Assembly: GCF_003056335.1 (NCBI RefSeq) | Contig: NZ_PYWA01000002.1 | Span: forward strand, 62,001-126,000 | Source of the DNA: Paracoccus indicus | GTDB taxonomy: Bacteria; Pseudomonadota; Alphaproteobacteria; Rhodobacterales; Rhodobacteraceae | Reading direction: 5' to 3' | Length of the DNA stretch: 64,000 nt | Shown here: positions 56,348-64,000 of the stretch, in pieces | Numbering within the stretch: the stretch's first letter is position 1 | Layout of the letters: each line of letters begins with the position of its first letter | Position numbers and translations under genes: made by a program | Notes under the pieces: generated by a model | What the model saw: the letters and a program-made list of their open reading frames with translations, nothing else | Database searches by the model: none | What the model was told of the DNA's origin: nothing

Positions 56348-56923
56348 CTATATGGGGCCGTGATGGCGACGCTTCCAGTAACGGTGCAATAGCCAGAATG
56401 CCGCAGCCAAGGGTACGGCGACGGCCAGGGCCTTCAGGGCGGCGGCCTCTTGATGGCGAAAGCTGCGTCCTGCCAGATGGCCTGCGCCCAAATGCAGCGC
56501 GGCCCAGATCGCCTCTCCGGGGATGCTGGCGATCAGAAAGCGCGGCAGGGCCAGGCCCGCCGCGCCTGCGACGTAATTGGTCGGCGGTCCAAGCGGCGTG
56601 ATAAGCCAGCGCGACAGGAAGACGGCGACCATACCCTGCCGCGCGACCAGCCTTTGGGCCCGCTCCAGCAGGCGCGCGTGGCGTGACAGCAGCGGTTGCA
56701 AACGCCGCGCCAGCAGAAAGGCGGTCAGATCACCAAGGCTGGCGCCGATGACTGCGCCCGCAGCGATCGGGATCAGGTGCAGATGTCCGGTCCCCGCCAA
56801 GGCCCCCGCGCTGACCAGCAGGACCGAGGTCGGCACCGGCACCATCATGCACGACAGAAACGCGCAACCTGCCAGCAGCCACGGCCCCCACAGGGGCAGC
56901 AGCGCGGCCAGATCGGCCATCAT
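56348..56923 (-). CDS. DedA-family membrane protein
   Basis: The 191-residue protein has the SNARE-associated/DedA core, with GASLGDLTAFLLARRL near residue 60 and FLSRWLITPLGPPTNYVAG near residue 101, in which the essential arginine and proline-glycine motif are present. DedA proteins flip lipid carriers such as undecaprenyl phosphate or phospholipids, and use proton motive force. Two in-frame ATGs lie at 56923 and 56920, both overlapping the upstream vWA stop. Confidence 0.87.
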   Translation of the reverse strand: MMADLAALLPLWGPWLLAGCAFLSCMMVPVPTSVLLVSAGALAGTGHLHLIPIAAGAVIGASLGDLTAFLLARRLQPLLSRHARLLERAQRLVARQGMVAVFLSRWLITPLGPPTNYVAGAAGLALPRFLIASIPGEAIWAALHLGAGHLAGRSFRHQEAAALKALAVAVPLAAAFWLLHRYWKRRHHGPI

Positions 56924-58101
56924 CCCAGGACCCGCATGGCCTGCGTCAGCCCATCCAGCGTCATCGGCATCATCCGGTCGGGAAAGATCTGGCGGATCAT
57001 GCCGATGGACTGGGTATGACGCCAGTGATCCTGCGGCACGGGGTTCAGCCAGACATGATCGGGCCATGTCTCGGCCAGGCGGCGCAGCCAGACCTCTCCG
57101 GCTTCGGGGTTCATGTGTTCGTTGGCCCCGCCGGGGACCGCGATCTCATAGGGCGACATCGAGGCGTCGCCCACCACGATGCATTTATAATCGCGGCCGA
57201 AGCGGTGCAGGATGTCCCATGTGGGTGTCTGTTCGGCCCAACGGCGGCGGTTATCCGTCCACACGCCTTCGTAAAGGCAGTTGTGGAAGTAGAAGTGGTG
57301 CATGTGCTTGAATTCGGCCCGCGCGGCGCTGAACAGTTCGTCCACCACGCGGATATGGTCGTCCATGCTGCCGCCTACGTCCAGAAACAGCAGCACCTTG
57401 ACGGCGTTGCGGCGTTCGGGGCGCGTCTTGACGTCGATATAGCCGTGATCGGCGGTGGCGCGGATGGTGGCGGGCAGGTCCAGTTCCTGATCGGCACCGT
57501 GGCGTGCCCATTGGCGCAACCGCTTCAGCGCGACCTTGATGTTGCGGGTGCCCAGCTCGATCCGGTCGTCGAAATCGCGGAACTCGCGCTTGTCCCAGAC
57601 CTTGACGGCGCGGCGGTGGCGGCTTTCGTCCTGGCCGATCCGCACGCCCTTGGGGTTGTAGCCATAGGCGCCGAAGGGTGACGTCCCCGCCGTGCCGATC
57701 CACTTGTTGCCACCCTGGTGACGGCCTTTCTGTTCGGCCAGCCGTTCGCGCAGCTTCTGCATCAGCGCATCCAGACTGCCCGCGCCTTGAATTTCCGCCT
57801 TTTCCGCGTCCGTCAGCATCTTCTCGGCCAGCTTTTCCAGCCATTCGCGCGGCAGGGCCTGTTCATTGACCAGCGATTCCACCGGAATTTCGTCCAGCCC
57901 GGAAAATGTTTCCGAAAACGCGCGGTCGAAGCGGTCCAGATGCCGCTCGTCCTTGATCAGCACCAGCCGCGACAGGGCATAGAAGCCATCCACCTGCCAG
58001 CCCGCGATGCCTGCCTGCATGCCGCCCATCAGGTCCAGCCATTCCCGCAGCGAGACCGGCACTCCGTGGCGGCGCAGACTGTCGAGGAATGGCAGGAACA
58101 T
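56920..58101 (-). CDS. vWA-domain protein, CoxE-like
   Basis: The 393-residue protein has a C-terminal von Willebrand factor A domain of the CoxE-like type. The metal-site motif reads LFLDVGGSMDDHIRVV near residue 213, that is D-x-G-x-S instead of the usual D-x-S-x-S. The N-terminal half is helical (KMLTDAEKAEIQGAGSLDAL). CoxE proteins usually work with a MoxR-type AAA+ ATPase in complex maturation, but no such gene is adjacent. The start is ATG 58101, overlapping by one base the stop of the small gene before it; a GTG at 58104 is possible. Confidence 0.85.
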   Translation of the reverse strand: MFLPFLDSLRRHGVPVSLREWLDLMGGMQAGIAGWQVDGFYALSRLVLIKDERHLDRFDRAFSETFSGLDEIPVESLVNEQALPREWLEKLAEKMLTDAEKAEIQGAGSLDALMQKLRERLAEQKGRHQGGNKWIGTAGTSPFGAYGYNPKGVRIGQDESRHRRAVKVWDKREFRDFDDRIELGTRNIKVALKRLRQWARHGADQELDLPATIRATADHGYIDVKTRPERRNAVKVLLFLDVGGSMDDHIRVVDELFSAARAEFKHMHHFYFHNCLYEGVWTDNRRRWAEQTPTWDILHRFGRDYKCIVVGDASMSPYEIAVPGGANEHMNPEAGEVWLRRLAETWPDHVWLNPVPQDHWRHTQSIGMIRQIFPDRMMPMTLDGLTQAMRVLG

Positions 58102-58265
58102 CACGCCATCCGTTCGATGAAGACGGTGATGAACAGCGCGACCAGGGCCAGGATGACCGCAAAGGCCGCCGCATATTGCAGGCGGTCAAGCCGGTTGCCG
58201 CCCAGCTTGGCGGCGCGGCGCCAGCCCAAGAAAGCGCCGATGACAAGGGCAGCGATGACGATCAT
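58101..58265 (-). CDS. Small membrane protein (54 residues)
   Basis: The product has an N-terminal hydrophobic segment (MIVIAALVIGAFLGW, about 1-15), a basic linker (RRAAKLGGNRLDRLQ) and a second membrane segment (about 32-49), ending IERMA. It is too short for confident family assignment. It is transcribed with the vWA gene and joined to it by a TGATG overlap. ATG 58265 is chosen because the upstream residues are not hydrophobic. Confidence 0.6.
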   Translation of the reverse strand: MIVIAALVIGAFLGWRRAAKLGGNRLDRLQYAAAFAVILALVALFITVFIERMA

Positions 58266-58336
58266 GACGGGCCTTCCGGTTGATCCAGGTATCCCATTGC
58301 AGATAGCGCCCCGCGCACCTTGCCGCAACCGCCCTA

Positions 58337-58365
58337 CTTGCCGCCCGCGACACCGCGCCCTAGCC
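58337..58365 (+). promoter_or_regulatory. Candidate promoter of the GMC oxidoreductase gene
   Basis: CTTGCC (58337-58342) and CTAGCC (58360-58365) are separated by 17 bases, about 25 bases before the start codon, with a GGAGG ribosome site between. Confidence 0.5.
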
Positions 58366-58389
58366 TGCGCCCGGGGACAGGAGGAATGA

Positions 58390-60009
58390 ATGCAGGATCT
58401 GGGGACATACGACTATATCATCGTCGGCGCGGGATCGGCGGGATGCGTGCTGGCCAATCGCCTGTCGGCGGACCCGAGGAACCGCGTCCTGCTGCTGGAG
58501 GCCGGGGGCCACGACAACCGCTTCTGGGTGCATGTGCCGGTCGGCTATCTCTACGCGATGGGCAACCCCAAGCTGGACTGGTGTTACCAGACGGAGCCCG
58601 AGCCGGGCCTGAACGGGCGGCGGTTGAACTATCCGCGCGGGCGGGTGCTGGGGGGGTGTTCATCGATCAACGGCATGATCTACATGCGCGGGCAGGCGGC
58701 CGATTTCGACCGTTGGCGGCAGGCGGGGAACGTGGGCTGGGGCTGGGACGACGTGCTGCCCTATTTCCGGCGCAGCGAGCGCCACTACGAACCGGCTTGC
58801 GACCTGCATGGCGATCAGGGCGAATTGCGGGTCGAACAGCAGCGGCTGAACTGGCCGATCCTTGATGCCGTGGCGCAGGCGGCGCAGGAACTGGGCCTGC
58901 CGGAATGCCGCGATTTCAACTGTGGCGACAACGAAGGCGTCGGCTATTTCCCCGTCACGCAGCGGCGCGGGTTGCGCTGGAACGCCCGCAAGGCCTTCCT
59001 GAACCCGGCCCGCGACCGTCCCAACCTGCGGATCGAGACCGACGCCCAGGTCGCCCGCCTGACCTTCGACGGGCGGCGCGTCACCGGCGTCGACATCACC
59101 CAGCACGGCGTGCTGCGTCATGCGCGGGCCGGGGCCGAGGTGATCCTGTCCGCCGGGGCGATCAATTCCCCCGCCCTGCTGGAGCATAGCGGCATCGGCC
59201 AGCCCGACCGGTTGGCCGCCTTGGGCATCGCGCCGCGCCACGACCTGCCCGGCGTGGGTGAGAACTTGCAGGATCATCTGCAACTGCGCACCGTCTTTCG
59301 CATCAGGGGCGCGCGGACGCTGAACGACCGTGCCGGCAGCCTGTGGGGCAAGGCGGGGATCGCGCTGGAATATGCGCTGCGCCGGACGGGGCCGATGGCG
59401 ATGGCGCCCAGCCAGCTGGGGATCTTCGCCAAATCCTCGGATCACTTCGCGACGCCGAATATCGAATATCACGTCCAGCCTCTGTCGCTGGACAGGTTCG
59501 GCGACCCCTTGCACGATTTTCCGGGGCTGACCGTCTCGGTCTGCAACCTGCGGCCCGAAAGCACGGGCCATTGCCACATCACCAGTGCCGATCCGTCGGC
59601 GGCCCCCGCCATCGCGCCCCGATACCTGACGACCGAGGGCGACCGTCAGGTGGCCATCGACAGCCTGCGCCATGCCCGCCGCCTGATGGCCACCCGCCGC
59701 ATGGCCGAATTCGCCCCGCAAGAGCTGAAGCCCGGCGCGCATTTGACCAGCGATGCCGATCTGGCGAATGCCGCGGCAGAGGTCGGCACGACCATCTTCC
59801 ACCCCGTCGGCACCACCCGCATGGGCAGCGATCCGCTGGCCGTTGTCGATGATCAGCTGCGCGTGCGCGGACTGGTGGGGCTGCGGGTCGTGGATGCGGG
59901 GGTGATGCCCTTCATCGTATCGGGCAATACCCATGCGCCCGCCACGATGATCGCCGAAAAGGCCAGCGACATGATCCTTGCGGCGGGGCGGGCGCGTCTG
60001 GCGGGCTGA
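58390..60009 (+). CDS. GMC-family oxidoreductase (choline/alcohol dehydrogenase-like)
   Basis: The 539-residue flavoprotein has the FAD-binding start YIIVGAGSAGCVLANRLS near residue 9, the GMC signature PRGRVLGGCSSINGMIYMRG near 82, and the C-terminal SGNTHAPATMIAEKASDMIL near 513. Family members oxidise alcohols such as choline, glucose or long-chain alcohols. Choline dehydrogenase would fit a genome with a BCCT carrier, but betB and betI are absent here, so the substrate stays open. Its stop (TGA) directly abuts the reverse stop of the GH1 gene. Confidence 0.9.
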   Translation: MQDLGTYDYIIVGAGSAGCVLANRLSADPRNRVLLLEAGGHDNRFWVHVPVGYLYAMGNPKLDWCYQTEPEPGLNGRRLNYPRGRVLGGCSSINGMIYMRGQAADFDRWRQAGNVGWGWDDVLPYFRRSERHYEPACDLHGDQGELRVEQQRLNWPILDAVAQAAQELGLPECRDFNCGDNEGVGYFPVTQRRGLRWNARKAFLNPARDRPNLRIETDAQVARLTFDGRRVTGVDITQHGVLRHARAGAEVILSAGAINSPALLEHSGIGQPDRLAALGIAPRHDLPGVGENLQDHLQLRTVFRIRGARTLNDRAGSLWGKAGIALEYALRRTGPMAMAPSQLGIFAKSSDHFATPNIEYHVQPLSLDRFGDPLHDFPGLTVSVCNLRPESTGHCHITSADPSAAPAIAPRYLTTEGDRQVAIDSLRHARRLMATRRMAEFAPQELKPGAHLTSDADLANAAAEVGTTIFHPVGTTRMGSDPLAVVDDQLRVRGLVGLRVVDAGVMPFIVSGNTHAPATMIAEKASDMILAAGRARLAG

Positions 60010-61323
60010 TCAGGCGGTCAGCATCTGCCTAAAGGCATGCCAGCTGTCCTTGGGGGTACGGGCCATCGTATCGTAATCGACATGGACCAGGCCAAAGCGC
60101 GGCCCGTATCCCCAGCCCCATTCGTAGTTGTCCAGAAGCGACCAATAGAAGAACCCGCGCAGATCGACGCCCTGATCTATCGCCGCCTTGCAGGCCCGCA
60201 GGTGGTCGCCGATGAACTGCACGCGGCCCGCATCCGCCGTGACCGGATCGCCCGCCGCATGGGCCATGCCGTTTTCGGTGACGTAGAGCGGCAGATCGCC
60301 GGTATGGTTGGTCTTGAGCCGCACAAGGAACTCGGTCAGCCCTTCGGGGCGGATTTCCCAATCCATCTGGGTCTTGGGCAGGGGGCCGGGAACGTCCTTG
60401 GCATTGGGCCAAAGCCCCGGCGCATGGGCGTTCAGGTGGCGGGTGTAGTAATTAACCCCCAGCCAATCGAGGGGCTGGGCAATGGTCGCCATGTCGTCCT
60501 GCCAGCCTTGGGGCAGATGCGGGCCGATCCCCTCCAGCGCGGCATCGGGATAGCCCTGTCCCATGATGGCGCGAATGAACCACTGGTTGTAGATCGCGTC
60601 CTGCACATCCGCCGCACGACGGGCGCCCTCGCTGTCATCGGCGGGGTGCTGGGTTTCGAAATTCAGCACGATGCCGAGGTTTTCCGCACCCGCCGCCCGC
60701 AGGGCCTGCACGGCGGTGCCATGGGCCATCAACACGTGATGCATGGCGCGGCTGGCAGCGCGGATGTCGCGCAGGCCGGGGGCGTGATGGCCCAGGAAAT
60801 GCGACAGCCAAGCCATGCACCACGGCTCGTTCAGCGTTGCGGCGCTGGCGATGCGGTCGCCAAGCCGGGCGTGGATCGTGGTGCACAGGTCGGCGAATTG
60901 CGCGGCCACGTCGCGGTTCTGCCAGCCGCCCTTGTCGGCCAGCGCGGTGGGCAGGTCCCAGTGGTGATAGGTCAGGAAGGGCTTCAGCCCGCGTTCCAGC
61001 ATCCCGTCGACCAGCCGGTCGTAGAAATCCACCCCCTCGGGGTTCACCGTCACCCCGTCCGGCATCACCCGCGCCCATGAGGTCGAGAAGCGATAGGCAT
61101 CGAACCCCGCATCGCGGATCAGGTCCAGATCCTGCGGCCAGAGGTTCAGGTGATCGCAGGCGCGCGATCCGTTGCTGTTGTCGATGATGTTGCCCGGCGT
61201 GGCAGCGAAGGTATCCCAATGCGATGGGCCTGCGCCGCCCTGGGCCGACCCCTCGATCTGATAGGCCGAGGTGGCGGCGCCGAAGGTGAAATCGGCGGGG
61301 AAGTCGGAACGGGGTGGCAGCAT
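60010..61323 (-). CDS. GH1 family beta-glucosidase
   Basis: The 437-residue retaining glycosidase cleaves beta-linked glucose or galactose from short oligosaccharides. It shows the N-terminal signature FTFGAATSAYQIEGSAQGG near residue 13, the acid/base glutamate in TLNEPW near residue 164, and the nucleophile in YVTENGMAH near residue 350. No signal peptide is present, so it acts in the cytoplasm. No sugar transporter or regulator gene is adjacent. Confidence 0.95.
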   Translation of the reverse strand: MLPPRSDFPADFTFGAATSAYQIEGSAQGGAGPSHWDTFAATPGNIIDNSNGSRACDHLNLWPQDLDLIRDAGFDAYRFSTSWARVMPDGVTVNPEGVDFYDRLVDGMLERGLKPFLTYHHWDLPTALADKGGWQNRDVAAQFADLCTTIHARLGDRIASAATLNEPWCMAWLSHFLGHHAPGLRDIRAASRAMHHVLMAHGTAVQALRAAGAENLGIVLNFETQHPADDSEGARRAADVQDAIYNQWFIRAIMGQGYPDAALEGIGPHLPQGWQDDMATIAQPLDWLGVNYYTRHLNAHAPGLWPNAKDVPGPLPKTQMDWEIRPEGLTEFLVRLKTNHTGDLPLYVTENGMAHAAGDPVTADAGRVQFIGDHLRACKAAIDQGVDLRGFFYWSLLDNYEWGWGYGPRFGLVHVDYDTMARTPKDSWHAFRQMLTA

Positions 61324-61393
61324 CTGGTCTCTCCTCCTGCGGGCGGGTCATGCTGGCATGTTCCCGCGCCGCCTTGAAGGGGCCTTGAAGGGC

Positions 61394-62221
61394 CTAGATG
61401 CGGACGCCGCGCGGTCCGGTGAACTGGCGCCAGAGGAAGGTCCCGACGAAGATCGCCGTCAGGATGACGATGATGGTGGGCGCGGGGGCACTGTCCAGCC
61501 AGAAGCTGGACCAGATACCCAGCACCGTCGCGCCCACCGCAACGCCCACGGCCACCGCCATCATTGCCTGAAGGCGGCGCGTCAGCAGAAAGGCGATGGC
61601 ACCGGGCGCGATCAGCAGACCCACCGAGAGGATGATGCCGACCGAAGACAGCATCGCCACCACCGATGCCGCGATCATCGCCAGCATCCCGTAGTGCAGC
61701 CACCCCGTCGCCAGACCCGCCACCCGCGCCTGCACCGGATCGAAGGCCTGCACGGCGAAGTCGCGCCATTTCAACACCAGCACCAGCGTCACGACGATGG
61801 CGATGGGCAGGGCCTGGGCGAAATCGGCGGGACCGATGCCAAGGATATTGCCGAACAGGATATGATCCAGATGCACATTGCTGGGCATGGCCGTGAACAG
61901 GATCAGCCCGACCGCGAACATGCCCGCCATGACGATGCCAAGCGCGGTGTCGGATTTGATGCGGCTGTTGGCGTCCAGCCAGCCCGAGGTCAGCGCGCAG
62001 ATCATCCCGGCCACGAAGGCGCCGATGATCAGCGGAAAGCCAAGCGCATAGGCCAGCACGATGCCGGGCAGGACGGCGTGGCTGATCCCATCGCCCATCA
62101 GCGCCCAGCCTTTCAGGACCAGAAAGCAGCTCAGCAGGGCGGCAGGTATCGCGACGATGACGGCGATCATCAGCGCGTCGGTCATCACCGGAAAGCTGAA
62201 GGGCAGAAGCAGCGCGTTCAT
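61394..62221 (-). CDS. Metal ABC transporter permease (SitD-like)
   Basis: This is the second permease of a manganese/iron/zinc ABC importer. The 275-residue protein has about eight membrane segments. Family signs are FLVLKGWALMGDGISHAVLP near residue 35 and SVGIILSVGLLIAPGAIAFL near residue 198. ATG 62221 overlaps the stop of the first permease by four bases. Confidence 0.92.
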   Translation of the reverse strand: MNALLLPFSFPVMTDALMIAVIVAIPAALLSCFLVLKGWALMGDGISHAVLPGIVLAYALGFPLIIGAFVAGMICALTSGWLDANSRIKSDTALGIVMAGMFAVGLILFTAMPSNVHLDHILFGNILGIGPADFAQALPIAIVVTLVLVLKWRDFAVQAFDPVQARVAGLATGWLHYGMLAMIAASVVAMLSSVGIILSVGLLIAPGAIAFLLTRRLQAMMAVAVGVAVGATVLGIWSSFWLDSAPAPTIIVILTAIFVGTFLWRQFTGPRGVRI

Positions 62222-63078
62222 GGGTGACCCTCGATTGCGGCGCGGGCGCGGCGGCGGGATGCGCGCAGCCCGTGGGTGGGGGCAAAGACGAAGGCGGCAA
62301 GGAACAGCAGCGTCTGCAGCGTCACGATGATGCCCCCCGGCGCGCCATCGAGGAAGAAGCTGGCATAGGCCCCGATGGCCGAGGTCACCGTCCCGATGGC
62401 GACCGACAGCATGATCAGCCGCGGAAAGCGGTCGGTCAGCAGATAGGCCGTGGCCCCCGGCGTCACCACCAGCGCGATGACCAGAAAGGCGCCCACCGTC
62501 TGCATCGCCGCCACGGTGGATGCGGCCAAAAGGGTGAAGAACAGCGCCTTCAGTCGTGCGGGGTGCAGGCCGATGGTGCGGGCGTGGCTTTCGTCGAAGA
62601 AGACGACCATCAGGTCGCGCCATTTGGCCAGCAGGATGACCAGGGATATGCCCCCGATCAGCGCCAATTGCATGATGTCGGAGGGGGCGATGGCAAGGAT
62701 GTTGCCCATGGTGATGGCCTGAATATCGACCGCCACTGGGTTCAGCGATGCCATGAACAGCCCGATGCCGAAGAAGCCGGTGAAGATCAGGCCGATCACC
62801 GCGTCCTGTTTCAGCCCCGTGCGGGTGTTCAGAAACAGCATCGCCAGCGCCGCCAGCCCGCCCGACAGAAACGCCCCAAGCGCGAAGGGCAGGCCCAAAA
62901 TATAGGCCCCGGCCACACCCGGCACGATGGAATGGGACAGGGCGTCGCCGATCAGGCTCCAGCCTTTCAGCATCAGATAGGCCGAGAGGAAGGCGCAGAC
63001 GCCGCCCACCAGGGCCGAAACCCAGATCGCCGTTGCCATGTAGCCATAGGTGAAGGGGGTCAGCAGGATGTCCAGCAT
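62218..63078 (-). CDS. Metal ABC transporter permease (SitC-like)
   Basis: This is the first permease of the same importer, 286 residues. It has the conserved LMLKGWSLIGDALSHSIVPG near residue 36, TVGAFLVIALVVTPGATAYL near 194, and a basic C-terminal tail (HGLRASRRRARAAIEG). Having two distinct permease genes in tandem is the SitABCD/MntABCD arrangement rather than ZnuABC. Its start shares one base with the ATPase stop. Confidence 0.92.
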   Translation of the reverse strand: MLDILLTPFTYGYMATAIWVSALVGGVCAFLSAYLMLKGWSLIGDALSHSIVPGVAGAYILGLPFALGAFLSGGLAALAMLFLNTRTGLKQDAVIGLIFTGFFGIGLFMASLNPVAVDIQAITMGNILAIAPSDIMQLALIGGISLVILLAKWRDLMVVFFDESHARTIGLHPARLKALFFTLLAASTVAAMQTVGAFLVIALVVTPGATAYLLTDRFPRLIMLSVAIGTVTSAIGAYASFFLDGAPGGIIVTLQTLLFLAAFVFAPTHGLRASRRRARAAIEGHP

Positions 63079-63941
63079 CAGCGCGGTCCCCCCGCGCGGT
63101 GGTGCTGGTCGTCGTAGAAGATCAGCGGGCGTTCGTCATCGGTGAAGACATCGACGTTGCGTGCGTCTTCATCCTGATGCAGGTCGGTGCCGCCCAGAAC
63201 GAAATGGCGCAGCACGCCGCCAAAGGCGATGCGCAGGTTTTCCGGCGTGAAGGTGGTCTCGGTCGGCCCCGACGCCAGCACGGTGCCTTTGACCAGCACG
63301 ACGCGGTCGCAATATTCCGGAACCGAGCCGAGGTCGTGGGTCGATACCAGCATCACCCGGCCTTCGTCGCGCATCTGGCGCAGCAGGGCGATGATCGCCT
63401 GCTCGGTCTGGACGTCGACGCCGGTGAAGGGTTCGTCCAGCAGGATGACGCGGGCCTCTTGCGCCAGGGCGCGGGCCAGGAAGACGCGCTTTTTTTGACC
63501 GCCCGACAGTTCGCCGATCTGGCGGTGACGGTATTCGCTGATGCCCACGCGGGCCATGGCTTCGTCGACGGCCTTGCGGTCGGCGGGCTTTGCGCGGCGC
63601 AGGAAGCCCATGTGGCCGTATCGGCCCATCATCACCACATCCTCGACCAGGACCGGAAAGGACCAGTCGACCTCCTCGGCCTGGGGGACATAGGCCACAA
63701 GGTTCTGCGCCAGCGCCTGTCGCACGGGCAGCCCCATGATCCGCACCAGCCCCGAGGCATGCGGCAGCAGGTCCATCAGCGCCTTGAACAGCGTCGATTT
63801 TCCCGCGCCATTGACGCCCACCAGCGCGGTGACGGACCCTTGCGGCACCTCGAAGCTGGCATCGCCAAGCGCGGTGTGACCGTTGCGATAGGCGACGGTC
63901 AGGTCGCGCACCTGCAGGCCCAATGTGTCGGCGTCAATCAT
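63078..63941 (-). CDS. Metal ABC transporter ATPase (SitB-like)
   Basis: This is the ATPase of the importer, 287 residues, with Walker [19 protein letters not shown] near residue 42, signature [15 protein letters not shown] and Walker [13 protein letters not shown]. The segment [20 protein letters not shown] is typical of manganese and zinc importer ATPases. A C-terminal extension of about 45 residues is present. The start at ATG 63941 overlaps the end of the binding-protein gene by eight bases. Confidence 0.93.
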   Translation of the reverse strand: MIDADTLGLQVRDLTVAYRNGHTALGDASFEVPQGSVTALVGVNGAGKSTLFKALMDLLPHASGLVRIMGLPVRQALAQNLVAYVPQAEEVDWSFPVLVEDVVMMGRYGHMGFLRRAKPADRKAVDEAMARVGISEYRHRQIGELSGGQKKRVFLARALAQEARVILLDEPFTGVDVQTEQAIIALLRQMRDEGRVMLVSTHDLGSVPEYCDRVVLVKGTVLASGPTETTFTPENLRIAFGGVLRHFVLGGTDLHQDEDARNVDVFTDDERPLIFYDDQHHRAGGPR

Positions 63942-64000
63942 GCTCAAGCCCCGTGACGATGGTTTCGGATGTGACCCGCAGCAGGTCCAGATAGGTGGGC
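63934..64000 (-). CDS. Metal ABC transporter substrate-binding protein, C-terminal end (partial)
   Basis: Only the last 21 codons lie in the window; read on the minus strand they give [20 protein letters not shown] followed by D and a stop. The YLDLLRxTSETIVxGL pattern fits the final helix of TroA/SitA-type manganese, iron or zinc binding proteins, and the place directly before the ATPase agrees. Most of the gene lies beyond the right edge. Confidence 0.75.
   Translation of the reverse strand, partial: PTYLDLLRVTSETIVTGLEHD

Overview
The window is 64 kb of high-GC, gene-dense chromosome from an alphaproteobacterium of the order Rhodobacterales, most likely Paracoccus or a close relative. Three things point there. 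The membrane-anchored cytochrome c552 (40181-40726) closely resembles Paracoccus CycM and sits beside pheA. The F1 ATP synthase operon is separate from F0 genes and ends in atpC. The promoters share the form CTTGNN-N17-CTANNN without a TATAAT box. I see no prophage, insertion sequence, CRISPR array, tRNA or rRNA gene. The content is core metabolism, transport and information processing, with a few lineage-specific modules.

Layout. 1-4.3 kb: atpA (5' end missing), atpG, atpD, atpC and a strong terminator. 4.3-6.1 kb: an H-type lectin domain protein, an alpha/beta hydrolase and a DsbA-fold isomerase. 6.2-12 kb: prs, purD, xseA, an MFS carrier and eda. 12.3-14 kb: rpsB-tsf. 14.2-19.8 kb: a LuxR-type regulator, cmk, adenine deaminase, a class IV aminotransferase and hisB-hisH. 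19.8-23.8 kb: the KtrA/KtrB potassium uptake pair, divergent from a BCCT compatible-solute transporter, which together look like an osmotic-stress locus. 23.9-28.3 kb: a coiled-coil protein with zapA, a lipoprotein, a hydrolase, an MFS carrier and a DUF599 membrane protein. 28.4-32.2 kb: glcDEF glycolate oxidase. 32.3-36.5 kb: a small heat shock protein, recR, ebfC, dnaX, a HAD phosphatase and the SRP RNA gene. 36.6-40.7 kb: a 2',3'-cyclic nucleotidase, an SRPBCC protein, pheA and cycM.

40.9-48 kb: a yejABEF peptide ABC importer translationally coupled to a family 4 glycosyltransferase. 48-53 kb: cysS with an overlapping squalene-synthase-like gene, then a spermidine/putrescine-type ABC set (two permeases and an ATPase, without a binding protein). 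53-58.3 kb: a minus-strand cluster of P450, membrane hydrolase, M48 protease, DedA, vWA (CoxE-like) and a 54-residue membrane protein. 58.4-61.3 kb: a GMC oxidoreductase and a GH1 beta-glucosidase. 61.4-64 kb: a SitABCD-type Mn/Fe/Zn importer whose binding-protein gene runs off the right edge.

No unmistakably new system is present. The observations most worth checking are a class IV aminotransferase with no visible Schiff-base lysine, a solo LuxR regulator with two identical palindromes in its promoter, the glycosyltransferase coupled to the yej transporter, the overlapping P450/membrane-hydrolase pair, and an H-lectin gene next to the ATP synthase operon.
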